From: an uncultured Sutterella sp.
Lineage (GTDB): Bacteria > Pseudomonadota > Gammaproteobacteria > Burkholderiales > Burkholderiaceae_F
Length of the DNA stretch: 16,412 bases
Reading direction: 5' to 3'
Assembly (NCBI GenBank): GCA_905192805.1
Contig: CAJJMF010000039.1
Location: 1 to 16,412, forward strand
The notes beneath the pieces were generated by a model. The model searched no databases, was not told where the DNA came from, and worked only from the letters and a program-made list of their open reading frames with translations. The stretch's first letter is position 1. Each line of letters begins with the position of its first letter. Shown here piece after piece: positions 1 to 6,715 of the stretch. The position numbers and the translations under genes are program-made.

Positions 1-1047
1 GCCTATACTGCGACCGCGTCTCAGGGCTTACTCTACATGGTGGAAGCGGTTTACAACGCGAGCGGTTTAGGGCTTCCGATTGTGATGACGGTTGCCAATC
101 GCGCGATTGGGGCTCCGATTAACATTTGGAATGACCACTCCGACTCGATGAGTCAACGTGATGGTGGGTGGATTCAGCTTTTTGCGGAAACCAACCAAGA
201 GGCGCTCGACTTACACATCCAAGGGTTCAAGATCGCTGAAGAAATGAGCTTACCCGTCATGGTGTGTATGGATGGGTTCGTTTTAACGCATGCGTATGAA
301 AACTTGGATATCCCGTCTCAGGAGGACGTCGACGCGTTTTTACCTCCTTATGAACCCCGCCAAGTGTTGGATCCTCAAAACCCCTATTCCATCGGTGCAA
401 TGGTGGGACCAGAGGCGTTTACTGAAGTGCGTTACCTCGCTCACCACAAACTCAATAGCTCGATTCCTGTCATTGAACGGGTTTCACAAGAGTTTGCCCA
501 GCGATTTGGGCGTGACTCGGGTGGCTTATTACGTAGCTATCGTATGGAAGATGCTGAACTGTGTGTTTTTGCCATGGGCTCGCTCTTAGGAACCATCAAG
601 GATGCAGTGGATGATTTACGTGATACTGGTCTCAAGATTGGCGTTATTGGCCTGACGTGTTTCCGTCCCTTCCCCTTCGCTGCTGTTCGTGAAGCATTGT
701 CTCAGGTGAAGAAGGTACTGGTCATTGACCGTATGGTGGGCGCCGGAGAAGGGGGTGCTGTGGCACTGGATGTGATGAAAGCCATCCGCGGCTTACCGAT
801 TGAACAGTACTCAGTGATTGCTGGCTTAGGTGGACGCGCCGTTCGCAAGCAAAGTTTTGCGGATATCTTCACCAAGGCCTACCATGAAGGTATCACGGAA
901 GAGCCATATTTCTTAGATCTTGACCGTAGTTTGATTGAACAACAAATGGCACGCGAGGCGAAAGCCCGCCATACGGGGCCAGTTGCGGAAGCCCTGAACA
1001 AAGAGGTCAATATGCGTAAGTTGGCCAATGGGGAGGAATTGCCATGA
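1..1047 (+). CDS. porA: pyruvate:ferredoxin oxidoreductase alpha subunit, 5' end cut off
   Basis: Alpha subunit of the thiamine-diphosphate enzyme that converts pyruvate and CoA to acetyl-CoA, CO2 and reduced ferredoxin in the cytoplasm. The reading frame is open from base 1, so the gene begins upstream of the window; about 348 residues are visible. They include TATASQGLLYMVE near the edge and the PorA-typical ANRAIGAPINIWNDHSDSM and WIQLFAETNQEALDLHIQ stretches. These match the pyruvate-type alpha chain better than the 2-oxoglutarate type. The C-terminal half looks like the transketolase C-terminal-like domain (VLVIDRMVGAGEGGA). The stop codon overlaps the porB start (ATGA), so the two are translationally coupled. 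No gamma subunit is visible; it must lie upstream, either as a separate porG or fused to the missing N-terminus. Identity as a POR-family alpha chain is secure; pyruvate as substrate is inferred from similarity. Confidence 0.93.
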   Translation, partial: AYTATASQGLLYMVEAVYNASGLGLPIVMTVANRAIGAPINIWNDHSDSMSQRDGGWIQLFAETNQEALDLHIQGFKIAEEMSLPVMVCMDGFVLTHAYENLDIPSQEDVDAFLPPYEPRQVLDPQNPYSIGAMVGPEAFTEVRYLAHHKLNSSIPVIERVSQEFAQRFGRDSGGLLRSYRMEDAELCVFAMGSLLGTIKDAVDDLRDTGLKIGVIGLTCFRPFPFAAVREALSQVKKVLVIDRMVGAGEGGAVALDVMKAIRGLPIEQYSVIAGLGGRAVRKQSFADIFTKAYHEGITEEPYFLDLDRSLIEQQMAREAKARHTGPVAEALNKEVNMRKLANGEELP

Positions 1048-2108
1048 GCGAAGTAATTCATTTTTATCAAACGGGTACTTTTGTCGCTGGTAATCGATTA
1101 CTCGATGAAAACGAACGATCCATTCAGGCCCGTATGGATCGCTCGAATGCGCTCACCTCAGGGCACCGAGCCTGTCAAGGTTGTGGTGAAGCCCTTGGGG
1201 CTCGCTATGCCGTCGATGCGGCCATTAAGGCCGTCAATGGCAATTTGGCGGCAGCCAATGCGACGGGGTGCTTGGAAGTGTTCTCGACTCCTTATCCAGA
1301 AACCAGTTGGCAGTTGCCTTGGGTGCATTCCCTGTTTGGCAACGTGGCTGCGGTTGCGACGGGGATGGCTGCTGCCTATCGCATGAAGGCGCGCAAAAAT
1401 GGTACCGAAGCGACACGCGTGATTGCTATGGGCGGTGACGGCGGTACAACCGATATCGGGTTTGGTTGCTTGTCTGGGATGTTCGAACGTAACGATGACG
1501 TGCTCTATATCTGCTACGACAATGAAGCCTATATGAACACTGGGGTGCAACGTTCTTCTGCGACGCCACCCACGGCGCGTACGGCAACGACCATGCCCTT
1601 GGGCCCAGAACCAGGGAATGTGTGGGGTCAAGGCAAAGATGTGCCACTTTTGGCTATGGCTCATGGGATCCCGTATGTGGCGACCGCGACCGTGGCAGAC
1701 TTACGCGACTTAGAAAGAAAAGTGACGAAGGCCATGAGTTTCCGAGGGGCTCGTTATATCCATATTTTTGTACCCTGCCCCTTAGGCTGGGGCTCGGCAT
1801 CCGAACGTACCGTGTCGCTTGCTCGTCTGGCTCACCAAAGTGGGCTCTTCCCTGTGTATGAGGCAGAGTATGGGGTGGTGACACGTGTCAATAAGATTCG
1901 TAAACAGGTCCCGGTTGAAGAGTATTTGAAACCGCAAAAACGTTTTGCTCATCTCTTTAGTAAGAATGCGGACCCTGCCGTGTTGGCACGTTTGCAAGCC
2001 GTGTGCGACCGCAATATCCGTGAGTTCGATATGTTAAGTGACGATGATGAGCCGACGGCGCTCCGTCCAGTGCCCTTGCAAGCGGATCAGCGTGCAGGTC
2101 GCGTTTAA
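1044..2108 (+). CDS. porB: pyruvate:ferredoxin oxidoreductase beta subunit
   Basis: Beta subunit (354 residues) carrying the thiamine diphosphate site and the cluster nearest to it. The TPP motif starts at GDGGTTDIG (residues 131-139) and ends near YDNEAYMNTG. Four cysteines in the usual PorB positions can bind a [4Fe-4S] cluster: C44 and C47 in CQGCGEA, C76 in NATGCLEV, and C245 in PCPLGWG. The start ATG overlaps the porA stop by 4 bases and has a strong GGAGG site just upstream inside porA. The protein has no extra ferredoxin domain, so the electron outlet must be another subunit, most simply the next gene. The last 20 or so residues are acidic then basic and look unconserved. Three overlapping frames inside this gene are shadows. 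Confidence 0.95.
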   Translation: MSEVIHFYQTGTFVAGNRLLDENERSIQARMDRSNALTSGHRACQGCGEALGARYAVDAAIKAVNGNLAAANATGCLEVFSTPYPETSWQLPWVHSLFGNVAAVATGMAAAYRMKARKNGTEATRVIAMGGDGGTTDIGFGCLSGMFERNDDVLYICYDNEAYMNTGVQRSSATPPTARTATTMPLGPEPGNVWGQGKDVPLLAMAHGIPYVATATVADLRDLERKVTKAMSFRGARYIHIFVPCPLGWGSASERTVSLARLAHQSGLFPVYEAEYGVVTRVNKIRKQVPVEEYLKPQKRFAHLFSKNADPAVLARLQAVCDRNIREFDMLSDDDEPTALRPVPLQADQRAGRV

Positions 2109-2119
2109 CGAGGTAAACA

Positions 2120-3742
2120 ATGAGTAAACCTTTCGCTATTACCTTGGATGTGGGTTCATCCTTGGAAAATCATACTGGTACTTGGCGTACCGTTCGTCCC
2201 GTCTATGTGAACCGTCTCCCTCCGTGTAATGCAAAATGTCCGGCAGGGGAAAAGTGTCAAGCGTGGTTATTCCATGCCCAAAGCGGCGACTATAAGTTGG
2301 CCTGGGATCAAATCGTGGAAGATAATCCGTTCCCGGCGATCATGGGACGTGTTTGTTATCACACCTGCGAAGTGGCCTGTAACCGTGGGGAATTGGATGA
2401 GGCTGTCGGGATTAATGCGGTGGAACGCTTCTTAGGTGACCATGCACTCGAAAAAGGTTGGACGTTACCGAAACGTGAAACGCCCACAGGAAAGCGCGTG
2501 CTTGTCGTGGGCGCAGGCCCGGCTGGTCTCTCTGCGGCCTATCATTTAGCCCGTTTGGGTCATAAAGTCCATGTCGTCGATAGCTCTCCTGCTGCCGGTG
2601 GCATGATGCGCTATGGGATCCCGAAGTATCGTTTACCGCGAGACATCTTGGATAAAGAAGTCGCCCGCATTCTGGATATGGGGGTTGAATTAGAGCTTGG
2701 TCGTGAGGTAACGGACCTGAAGGCAGAAATGCAAGCGGGTCAATACGATGCCGTCTTTTTAGCCGTAGGAGCCAGTTTGGCTCGCCGTGCTTATATTCCT
2801 GCAGGGGATGCGGCGCGTGTTGTCGATGCGGTGTCGGTACTTCGCTCGATGGAAGGCGAAGACAAACCCATGTTGGGTCGTCGAGTCGTCGTTTACGGCG
2901 GTGGCAATACCGCGATTGACGTGGCACGTTCGATGAAACGTATGGGCGCAGAACCTTTATTGGTTTACCGCCGTACTCGCGAAAAGGCTCCTGCACACCA
3001 ATTTGAAATCGAAGAAGCAATTGAAGAAGGGGTTTCGATGAAATGGCTTTCCACCATTAAGGAAGCCGACCAAGGGGAAATCCGCATCGAAAAAATGGTG
3101 CTTGATGAGAATGGCAAACCGCAGCCGACAGGCGAGTTCGAAACCGTGGGAGCTGATAGTTTGGTGTTGGCGTTGGGGCAAGAAACCAATCTCAATTTGC
3201 TCTCTGGTCTTGAAGGCCTCAATGCCGATAACGGGGTCGTGAGTGTTGATGAACAAATGATGACCTCCGTGCCTGGCGTGTTTGCGGGTGGTGACATGGT
3301 TAAGGGTGAACGCAATGTGACGGTTGCCATTGGCCATGGCAAGAAGGCGGCACGTGCGATCCATGCCTGGCTCACGGCTGAAATTGTGGGTGAAGAGCAC
3401 TGGATGGGCAATGCAAGTTACGATCGCTTGAACACTTGGTACTACGCGGACGCTCCCAAGACGCATCGTCCGCAATTGGATTTGGCTCGACGTACGAGTA
3501 CGTTTGACGAAGTTCAACAGGGGCTCAACGAAGACAACGCGCTTTTCGAGGCTCGTCGTTGTATGTCGTGTGGTAACTGTTTTGAATGCGACAACTGCTA
3601 TGGCGTATGCCCGGACAATGCCATTATTAAGCTGGGTCCAGGGAAAAAGTTTGCGATTAATTACGAGTACTGCAAGGGGTGTGGCATCTGTGCCTACGAA
3701 TGTCCTTGTGGATCCATTGATATGGTCTCGGAAAAGATCTAA
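2120..3742 (+). CDS. GltD-like NAD(P)H:FAD oxidoreductase fused to a PorD-type 2[4Fe-4S] ferredoxin domain
   Basis: A 540-residue cytoplasmic electron-transfer protein, third gene of the por operon, 11 bases after porB with GAGG before its ATG. Domains in order: a cysteine-rich iron-sulfur region like the glutamate synthase small subunit (C36, C40, C46, then C79, C83, C87); an FAD-binding Rossmann fold with GAGPAG at 131-136; an NAD(P)-binding fold (YGGGNTAIDVARSM near residue 260, then VYRRTREKAPA, whose arginines suggest NADPH); and a C-terminal two-cluster ferredoxin domain (CFECDNCYGVCP near 487-498, CKGCGICAYECPCG near 514-527). GltD itself lacks that last part; it matches the delta subunit (PorD) of pyruvate oxidoreductases. 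The likely role is to pass electrons between PorAB and NADP(H). From memory, a comparable flavin subunit exists in the 2-oxoglutarate:NADP+ oxidoreductase of Azoarcus evansii. Direction of flow and partner are inferred. Confidence 0.88.
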   Translation: MSKPFAITLDVGSSLENHTGTWRTVRPVYVNRLPPCNAKCPAGEKCQAWLFHAQSGDYKLAWDQIVEDNPFPAIMGRVCYHTCEVACNRGELDEAVGINAVERFLGDHALEKGWTLPKRETPTGKRVLVVGAGPAGLSAAYHLARLGHKVHVVDSSPAAGGMMRYGIPKYRLPRDILDKEVARILDMGVELELGREVTDLKAEMQAGQYDAVFLAVGASLARRAYIPAGDAARVVDAVSVLRSMEGEDKPMLGRRVVVYGGGNTAIDVARSMKRMGAEPLLVYRRTREKAPAHQFEIEEAIEEGVSMKWLSTIKEADQGEIRIEKMVLDENGKPQPTGEFETVGADSLVLALGQETNLNLLSGLEGLNADNGVVSVDEQMMTSVPGVFAGGDMVKGERNVTVAIGHGKKAARAIHAWLTAEIVGEEHWMGNASYDRLNTWYYADAPKTHRPQLDLARRTSTFDEVQQGLNEDNALFEARRCMSCGNCFECDNCYGVCPDNAIIKLGPGKKFAINYEYCKGCGICAYECPCGSIDMVSEKI

Positions 3743-3770
3743 CCGTCTCCTTGCATCGCTATAGACAACG

Positions 3771-3806
3771 AAGCGCTTCTCCTCTTTGGGGCGAAGCGCT
3801 TTTTTT
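3771..3806 (+). terminator. intrinsic terminator of the por operon
   Basis: A 14-pair stem with one mismatch and one G-T pair (AAGCGCTTCTCCTC against GGGGCGAAGCGCTT), a TTT loop and then a run of T. It starts 28 bases after the stop of the third por gene. The T run overlaps the stop codon (3805-3807) of the convergent MFS gene. On the other strand no good T run follows, so it acts mainly on the plus strand. Confidence 0.9.
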
Positions 3807-5010
3807 AGCTCTCAGAAATGTTGCCGACGTATAACGCGATTCCAAGGGCAACCATGAGCATCGACGAGCAGACAAAATACGGTGTCCCTGCGAGCCAGAG
3901 ATTCTGAGTATGTCGTGAGGTAACCATCAAGAGTGGCGTACCGATCATAGGGGAAACCGCGCTAGTAAAACTGTTGAGCGAGCTGACAGCCCCCATATTG
4001 ACCCCCTGATTAGTGCTCTCACACCGTCGGCTAATTTCTCCCTGAATCGTTGGCCCAACAATCCCCGTGACCGCAAATAGGCAAATAAGACATAAACTGA
4101 CCAAACCCCAGGGAGAAAAGCCGATCAATAGCATCGTAATGGCACCAATTGAAAGACCGAGGCGGATAATTTTATCGGCAACAAGGCGTTGAGTCAGACG
4201 AGGCAGAATGACCCCCTGCGTGAGACTAATGGAGATCCCAAGCGCAAAGATACTCAGCCCAATCGAGAGTGGAGTCCAGTCATAGCGATATTCCCCATAG
4301 AGTGCCCATGTACACTGCATCAAACTTTGTGCCATCGTAAAAAGGACGATGATGAGCAGGAATGGACGGATACCCGTGAGCTTGCCGAGATTGAGAATCG
4401 CGCCAAAAGGATTGAGGGCTTTAAAGCTGAGCGGGGCCGTATTTTTTTCCGTCAAACTTTCGGGTAACACAAACAACCCATAGAGGAAGTTTAAAGCGCA
4501 AATCGCACTGGCTACTATGAAAGGAAGACGGGGATCAATTTGTCCGAGAACGCCACCCAACGCCGGCCCAAGCACGAACGCAATGCCAAAGATGGCACCA
4601 ATTTTCCCAAAGGATGAAATACGTGAATCCTGAGAGGTAACATCAGCAATGTAGGCTTGGGCGACAACAATGTTGGAACTCATCATGCCACCGACAATGC
4701 GTGAGAGCAAGATAGGCCAGAGGGACGTGCTCAGCGCGGGCACAATCATCATTAAGGCAAGGCCTAATATCCCGTTGAGTAACACTGGGCGGCGTCCGAT
4801 ACGGTCGGAAAGGGCGCCTAAAATAGGGGCGAAGCAAAACTGCATCAACCCATAGCTAATCATGATGATGCCGTACCAGATGGTTTGTTCGTCTTTGCCG
4901 TTAGCAAGGCTCCCAATCAGATGCGGGAGCACAGGGATAATGAGTCCAATACCGAGCGCATCTAAGAATACGCAGGTAAGGACAAATCCAATAGCAGGTC
5001 GACGTGACAT
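3805..5010 (-). CDS. major facilitator superfamily exporter, TetA/drug:H+ antiporter type
   Basis: Integral inner-membrane protein of about 401 residues, the size of a 12-helix DHA1 transporter. The first helix carries DALGIGLIIPVLPHLIG, characteristic of the TetA/Bcr-like group. The loop between helices 2 and 3 has the MFS motif A (GALSDRIGRRPVLL), and helix 5 has an antiporter-type motif C (VLGPALGGVLG). The substrate cannot be told; TetA-like proteins outside plasmids often export unrelated compounds. The frame opens with TTG at 5061, but the ATG at 5010 gives the normal N-terminus (MSRRPAIGF) and is preferred, although its ribosome site is weak. It is convergent with the por operon and divergent from sstT. 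No repressor gene is adjacent, but perfect palindromes lie 74-117 bases upstream of the start. Confidence 0.88.
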   Translation of the reverse strand: MSRRPAIGFVLTCVFLDALGIGLIIPVLPHLIGSLANGKDEQTIWYGIIMISYGLMQFCFAPILGALSDRIGRRPVLLNGILGLALMMIVPALSTSLWPILLSRIVGGMMSSNIVVAQAYIADVTSQDSRISSFGKIGAIFGIAFVLGPALGGVLGQIDPRLPFIVASAICALNFLYGLFVLPESLTEKNTAPLSFKALNPFGAILNLGKLTGIRPFLLIIVLFTMAQSLMQCTWALYGEYRYDWTPLSIGLSIFALGISISLTQGVILPRLTQRLVADKIIRLGLSIGAITMLLIGFSPWGLVSLCLICLFAVTGIVGPTIQGEISRRCESTNQGVNMGAVSSLNSFTSAVSPMIGTPLLMVTSRHTQNLWLAGTPYFVCSSMLMVALGIALYVGNISES

Positions 5011-5083
5011 GAGTGTTCTGAGCCCCACAAGGAAACCGTGATAATGGTCTAATCTTAACAAACTGCATAGGGGAGGGGAGGCG

Positions 5084-5127
5084 GATTCACATTGTGAATC
5101 GATTTCAGAAAACGGGCCCCTGAAATC
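5084..5127. promoter_or_regulatory. two abutting perfect inverted repeats, candidate operator
   Basis: The first is GATTCACA-T-TGTGAATC (8-base arms, 5084-5100). The second begins at the very next base: GATTTCAG, 11 bases, CTGAAATC (5101-5127). Both arms are exact. The short, near-gapless first palindrome looks like a binding site for a dimeric regulator. The second could also form an RNA hairpin in the MFS leader. Which regulator binds, if any, cannot be told. Confidence 0.45.
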
Positions 5128-5309
5128 ATTTGTTCCACCAAAGATGGCAGTAAAAACCCTTTGGGATGGGCTGCTTAGGATTATTGAGGTAAGTCAAGAG
5201 AATGGTTAACAATTGGAAGCATGGCGGAGAAACGGTCGAGTGAAGGGATTTCCGTCACGCATCAGGGATTGATTTTTGCTATGTTATTCCAGCAACCGTA
5301 ACAGATTGT

Positions 5310-5324
5310 ACATTCACCGAATGT
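5310..5324. promoter_or_regulatory. 15-base palindrome just upstream of sstT
   Basis: ACATTC-ACC-GAATGT, exact 6-base arms, 20 bases before the sstT start codon. It shares the ATTCAC/GAAT elements with the palindrome at 5084-5100. It could be an operator or a small leader hairpin near the ribosome site; a chance occurrence is possible. Confidence 0.25.
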
Positions 5325-5344
5325 CCTTCTTGGAGTCCTACCTT

Positions 5345-6574
5345 ATGAGAAATATTATGCGATTTGCGGTGCCGTTTTTGCAGGCATCGCTAGTTAAACA
5401 AATTTTGGTTGCCCTCGTATTGGGCATTATTTTCGCCTTTGCTATGCCGTCTGCAGCGACAAGCGCAGGCTTTTTAGGGAAAGTATTTGTGACCGCCTTG
5501 AAGGCAGTCGCTCCCGTATTGGTTTTTGTGTTGGTGATGAGTTCCATCGCGAACCAAGATTTCTCGGATGGAGAAAAAGCGCATATCAAACCAATCATGG
5601 TGTTGTATTTAGTGGGTACATTTGTGGCTGCCGTGGTCGCTGTGATCGCAAGCTTTATGTTCCCCACCAAGTTGTTGATGGCAACCGCTCAGAGCGTCAC
5701 GGCGCCCGGGGCAATTTCCGATGTGTTGGGCAATTTGATTTTGAATGTGGTCGACAATCCTGTGAAGGCTATTGCCAACGGTAACTACATTGGGATCTTG
5801 GCCTGGGCCGTCACCATGGGTATTGTGTTACGTCACTCCTCGGACTCGACCCGCGAAGTCTTAAATGATGCCGCCAAAGGGGTGGAATTTGTGGTCCGTT
5901 TAGTGATTCGTTTTGCTCCTGTTGGTATTTTTGGCTTGGTCGCAGAAACGTTTGCGACCACGGGTGTTGATGTCTTTGCTGGGTACGTTCGCCTCTTGGC
6001 CGTACTTTTGGGTTCGATGGCCTTCGTTGCTTTTATCGTGAATCCTTTCTTGGTATGGCTCACGACGCACGAAAATCCGTTCCCCATTACGTTAATGACG
6101 TTACGTGAATCGGGTGTGAGCGCTTTCTTTACGCGCTCTTCGGCCGCGAATATCCCGGTGAACTTGAATATTTGCCGTCGCTTAGGTTTGCCCGAATCGA
6201 CCTATTCGATCTCGATCCCCATTGGTGCCACGATTAACATGGCAGGCGCAGCCATTACGATTACGGTGCTCACGTTGTCCGCAGCCTACACGCTGGGGGT
6301 CGAAGTGAGCCTCTCTACGGCGATCTTCCTTTCGTTCGTTGCTGCCCTCTGTGCGTGCGGTGCTTCGGGTGTGCCGGGCGGCTCGTTGATGTTGATTCCT
6401 TTGGCTTGCGGGCTGTTTGGTATTGACCAAGATGTTGCGATGCAGGTTGTTGCAGTTGGGTTCATTATCGGTGTGCTTCAGGACTCCGCCGAAACAGCGT
6501 TGAACTCTTCGAGTGATGCCCTCTTCACAATCGCCGCTTGTCGTCGTGCCGAGCGTTTAGCGAAAAAGGCCTAA
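5345..6574 (+). CDS. sstT: Na+/serine-threonine symporter
   Basis: Inner-membrane sodium symporter of the DAACS family that imports L-serine and L-threonine. The 409-residue product is close to the 414 residues of E. coli SstT and matches it along its length: SLVKQILVALVLGI, the substrate-site stretch AFFTRSSAANIPVN, PIGATINMAGAAITITVLTL, the re-entrant loop CACGASGVPGGSL, and QVVAVGFIIGVLQDS near the C-terminus. The frame is open from a TTG at 5276, but the ATG at 5345 is preferred because GGAG lies 9 bases upstream and the N-terminus then matches the family. It stands alone between a divergent exporter gene and recQ, with its own terminator. In an amino-acid-fermenting organism, imported serine could feed pyruvate, the substrate of the por enzyme; this link is inference. 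Confidence 0.95.
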   Translation: MRNIMRFAVPFLQASLVKQILVALVLGIIFAFAMPSAATSAGFLGKVFVTALKAVAPVLVFVLVMSSIANQDFSDGEKAHIKPIMVLYLVGTFVAAVVAVIASFMFPTKLLMATAQSVTAPGAISDVLGNLILNVVDNPVKAIANGNYIGILAWAVTMGIVLRHSSDSTREVLNDAAKGVEFVVRLVIRFAPVGIFGLVAETFATTGVDVFAGYVRLLAVLLGSMAFVAFIVNPFLVWLTTHENPFPITLMTLRESGVSAFFTRSSAANIPVNLNICRRLGLPESTYSISIPIGATINMAGAAITITVLTLSAAYTLGVEVSLSTAIFLSFVAALCACGASGVPGGSLMLIPLACGLFGIDQDVAMQVVAVGFIIGVLQDSAETALNSSSDALFTIAACRRAERLAKKA

Positions 6575-6585
6575 AACGCTCTAAG

Positions 6586-6610
6586 TTGGGTACGCTCATG
6601 GCGTACCCAA
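6586..6610 (+). repeat. perfect hairpin after sstT, without a T run
   Basis: TTGGGTACGC, a TCATG loop, GCGTACCCAA: 10 exact pairs, 11 bases past the sstT stop. No T run follows, so it is not a terminator by itself. It probably protects the mRNA 3' end upstream of the true terminator at 6627. Confidence 0.6.
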
Positions 6611-6626
6611 TACCACTCCTTTTAAG

Positions 6627-6660
6627 ACTGCTTTCGATGGGTGTCGAGAGCAGTTTTTTT
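6627..6660 (+). terminator. intrinsic terminator of sstT
   Basis: ACTGCTTTCGA and TCGAGAGCAGT form an 11-pair stem with one T-G pair and a 6-base loop, directly followed by seven T. It separates sstT from recQ. Confidence 0.9.
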
Positions 6661-6715
6661 ATTTTTGCTAAGATTGCTCCATTACGATTTTTGAGGCGTT
6701 TGAGCGGGTTCAACC

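Larger units (their letters stand above)
5011..5344. other. divergent intergenic region between the MFS gene and sstT
   Basis: A 334-base region that should hold the promoters of both genes. I see no convincing -35/-10 pair for either direction. It contains two adjoining inverted repeats (5084-5127), a third palindrome close to sstT (5310-5324), and two tiny plus-strand frames of 21 and 26 codons (5144-5209 and 5221-5301). The second has GGAAG just before its ATG and ends 43 bases before sstT, but neither frame has independent support as a gene. Confidence 0.6.

Noticed and set aside
1158..1664. 168-codon minus-strand frame opposite porB
   Set aside because: It lies wholly within porB, whose motifs are intact. 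The minus-strand product is rich in Arg, His and Cys without domain signatures, as expected of a shadow frame.
2412..3517. Long minus-strand frames opposite the GltD-PorD fusion gene
   Set aside because: Fully antisense to a gene with clear FAD, NAD(P) and iron-sulfur motifs; no motif or ribosome site supports them.
5011..5061. N-terminal extension of the MFS protein from a TTG at 5061
   Set aside because: The extra 17 residues are polar, unlike TetA-type N-termini, and no ribosome site precedes the TTG.
5144..5209. 21-codon plus-strand frame between the MFS gene and sstT
   Set aside because: No ribosome site, no recognisable composition, and no link to the downstream gene.
5276..5344. N-terminal extension of SstT from a TTG at 5276
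   Set aside because: The ATG at 5345 has GGAG at good distance and gives a length and start matching E. coli SstT.
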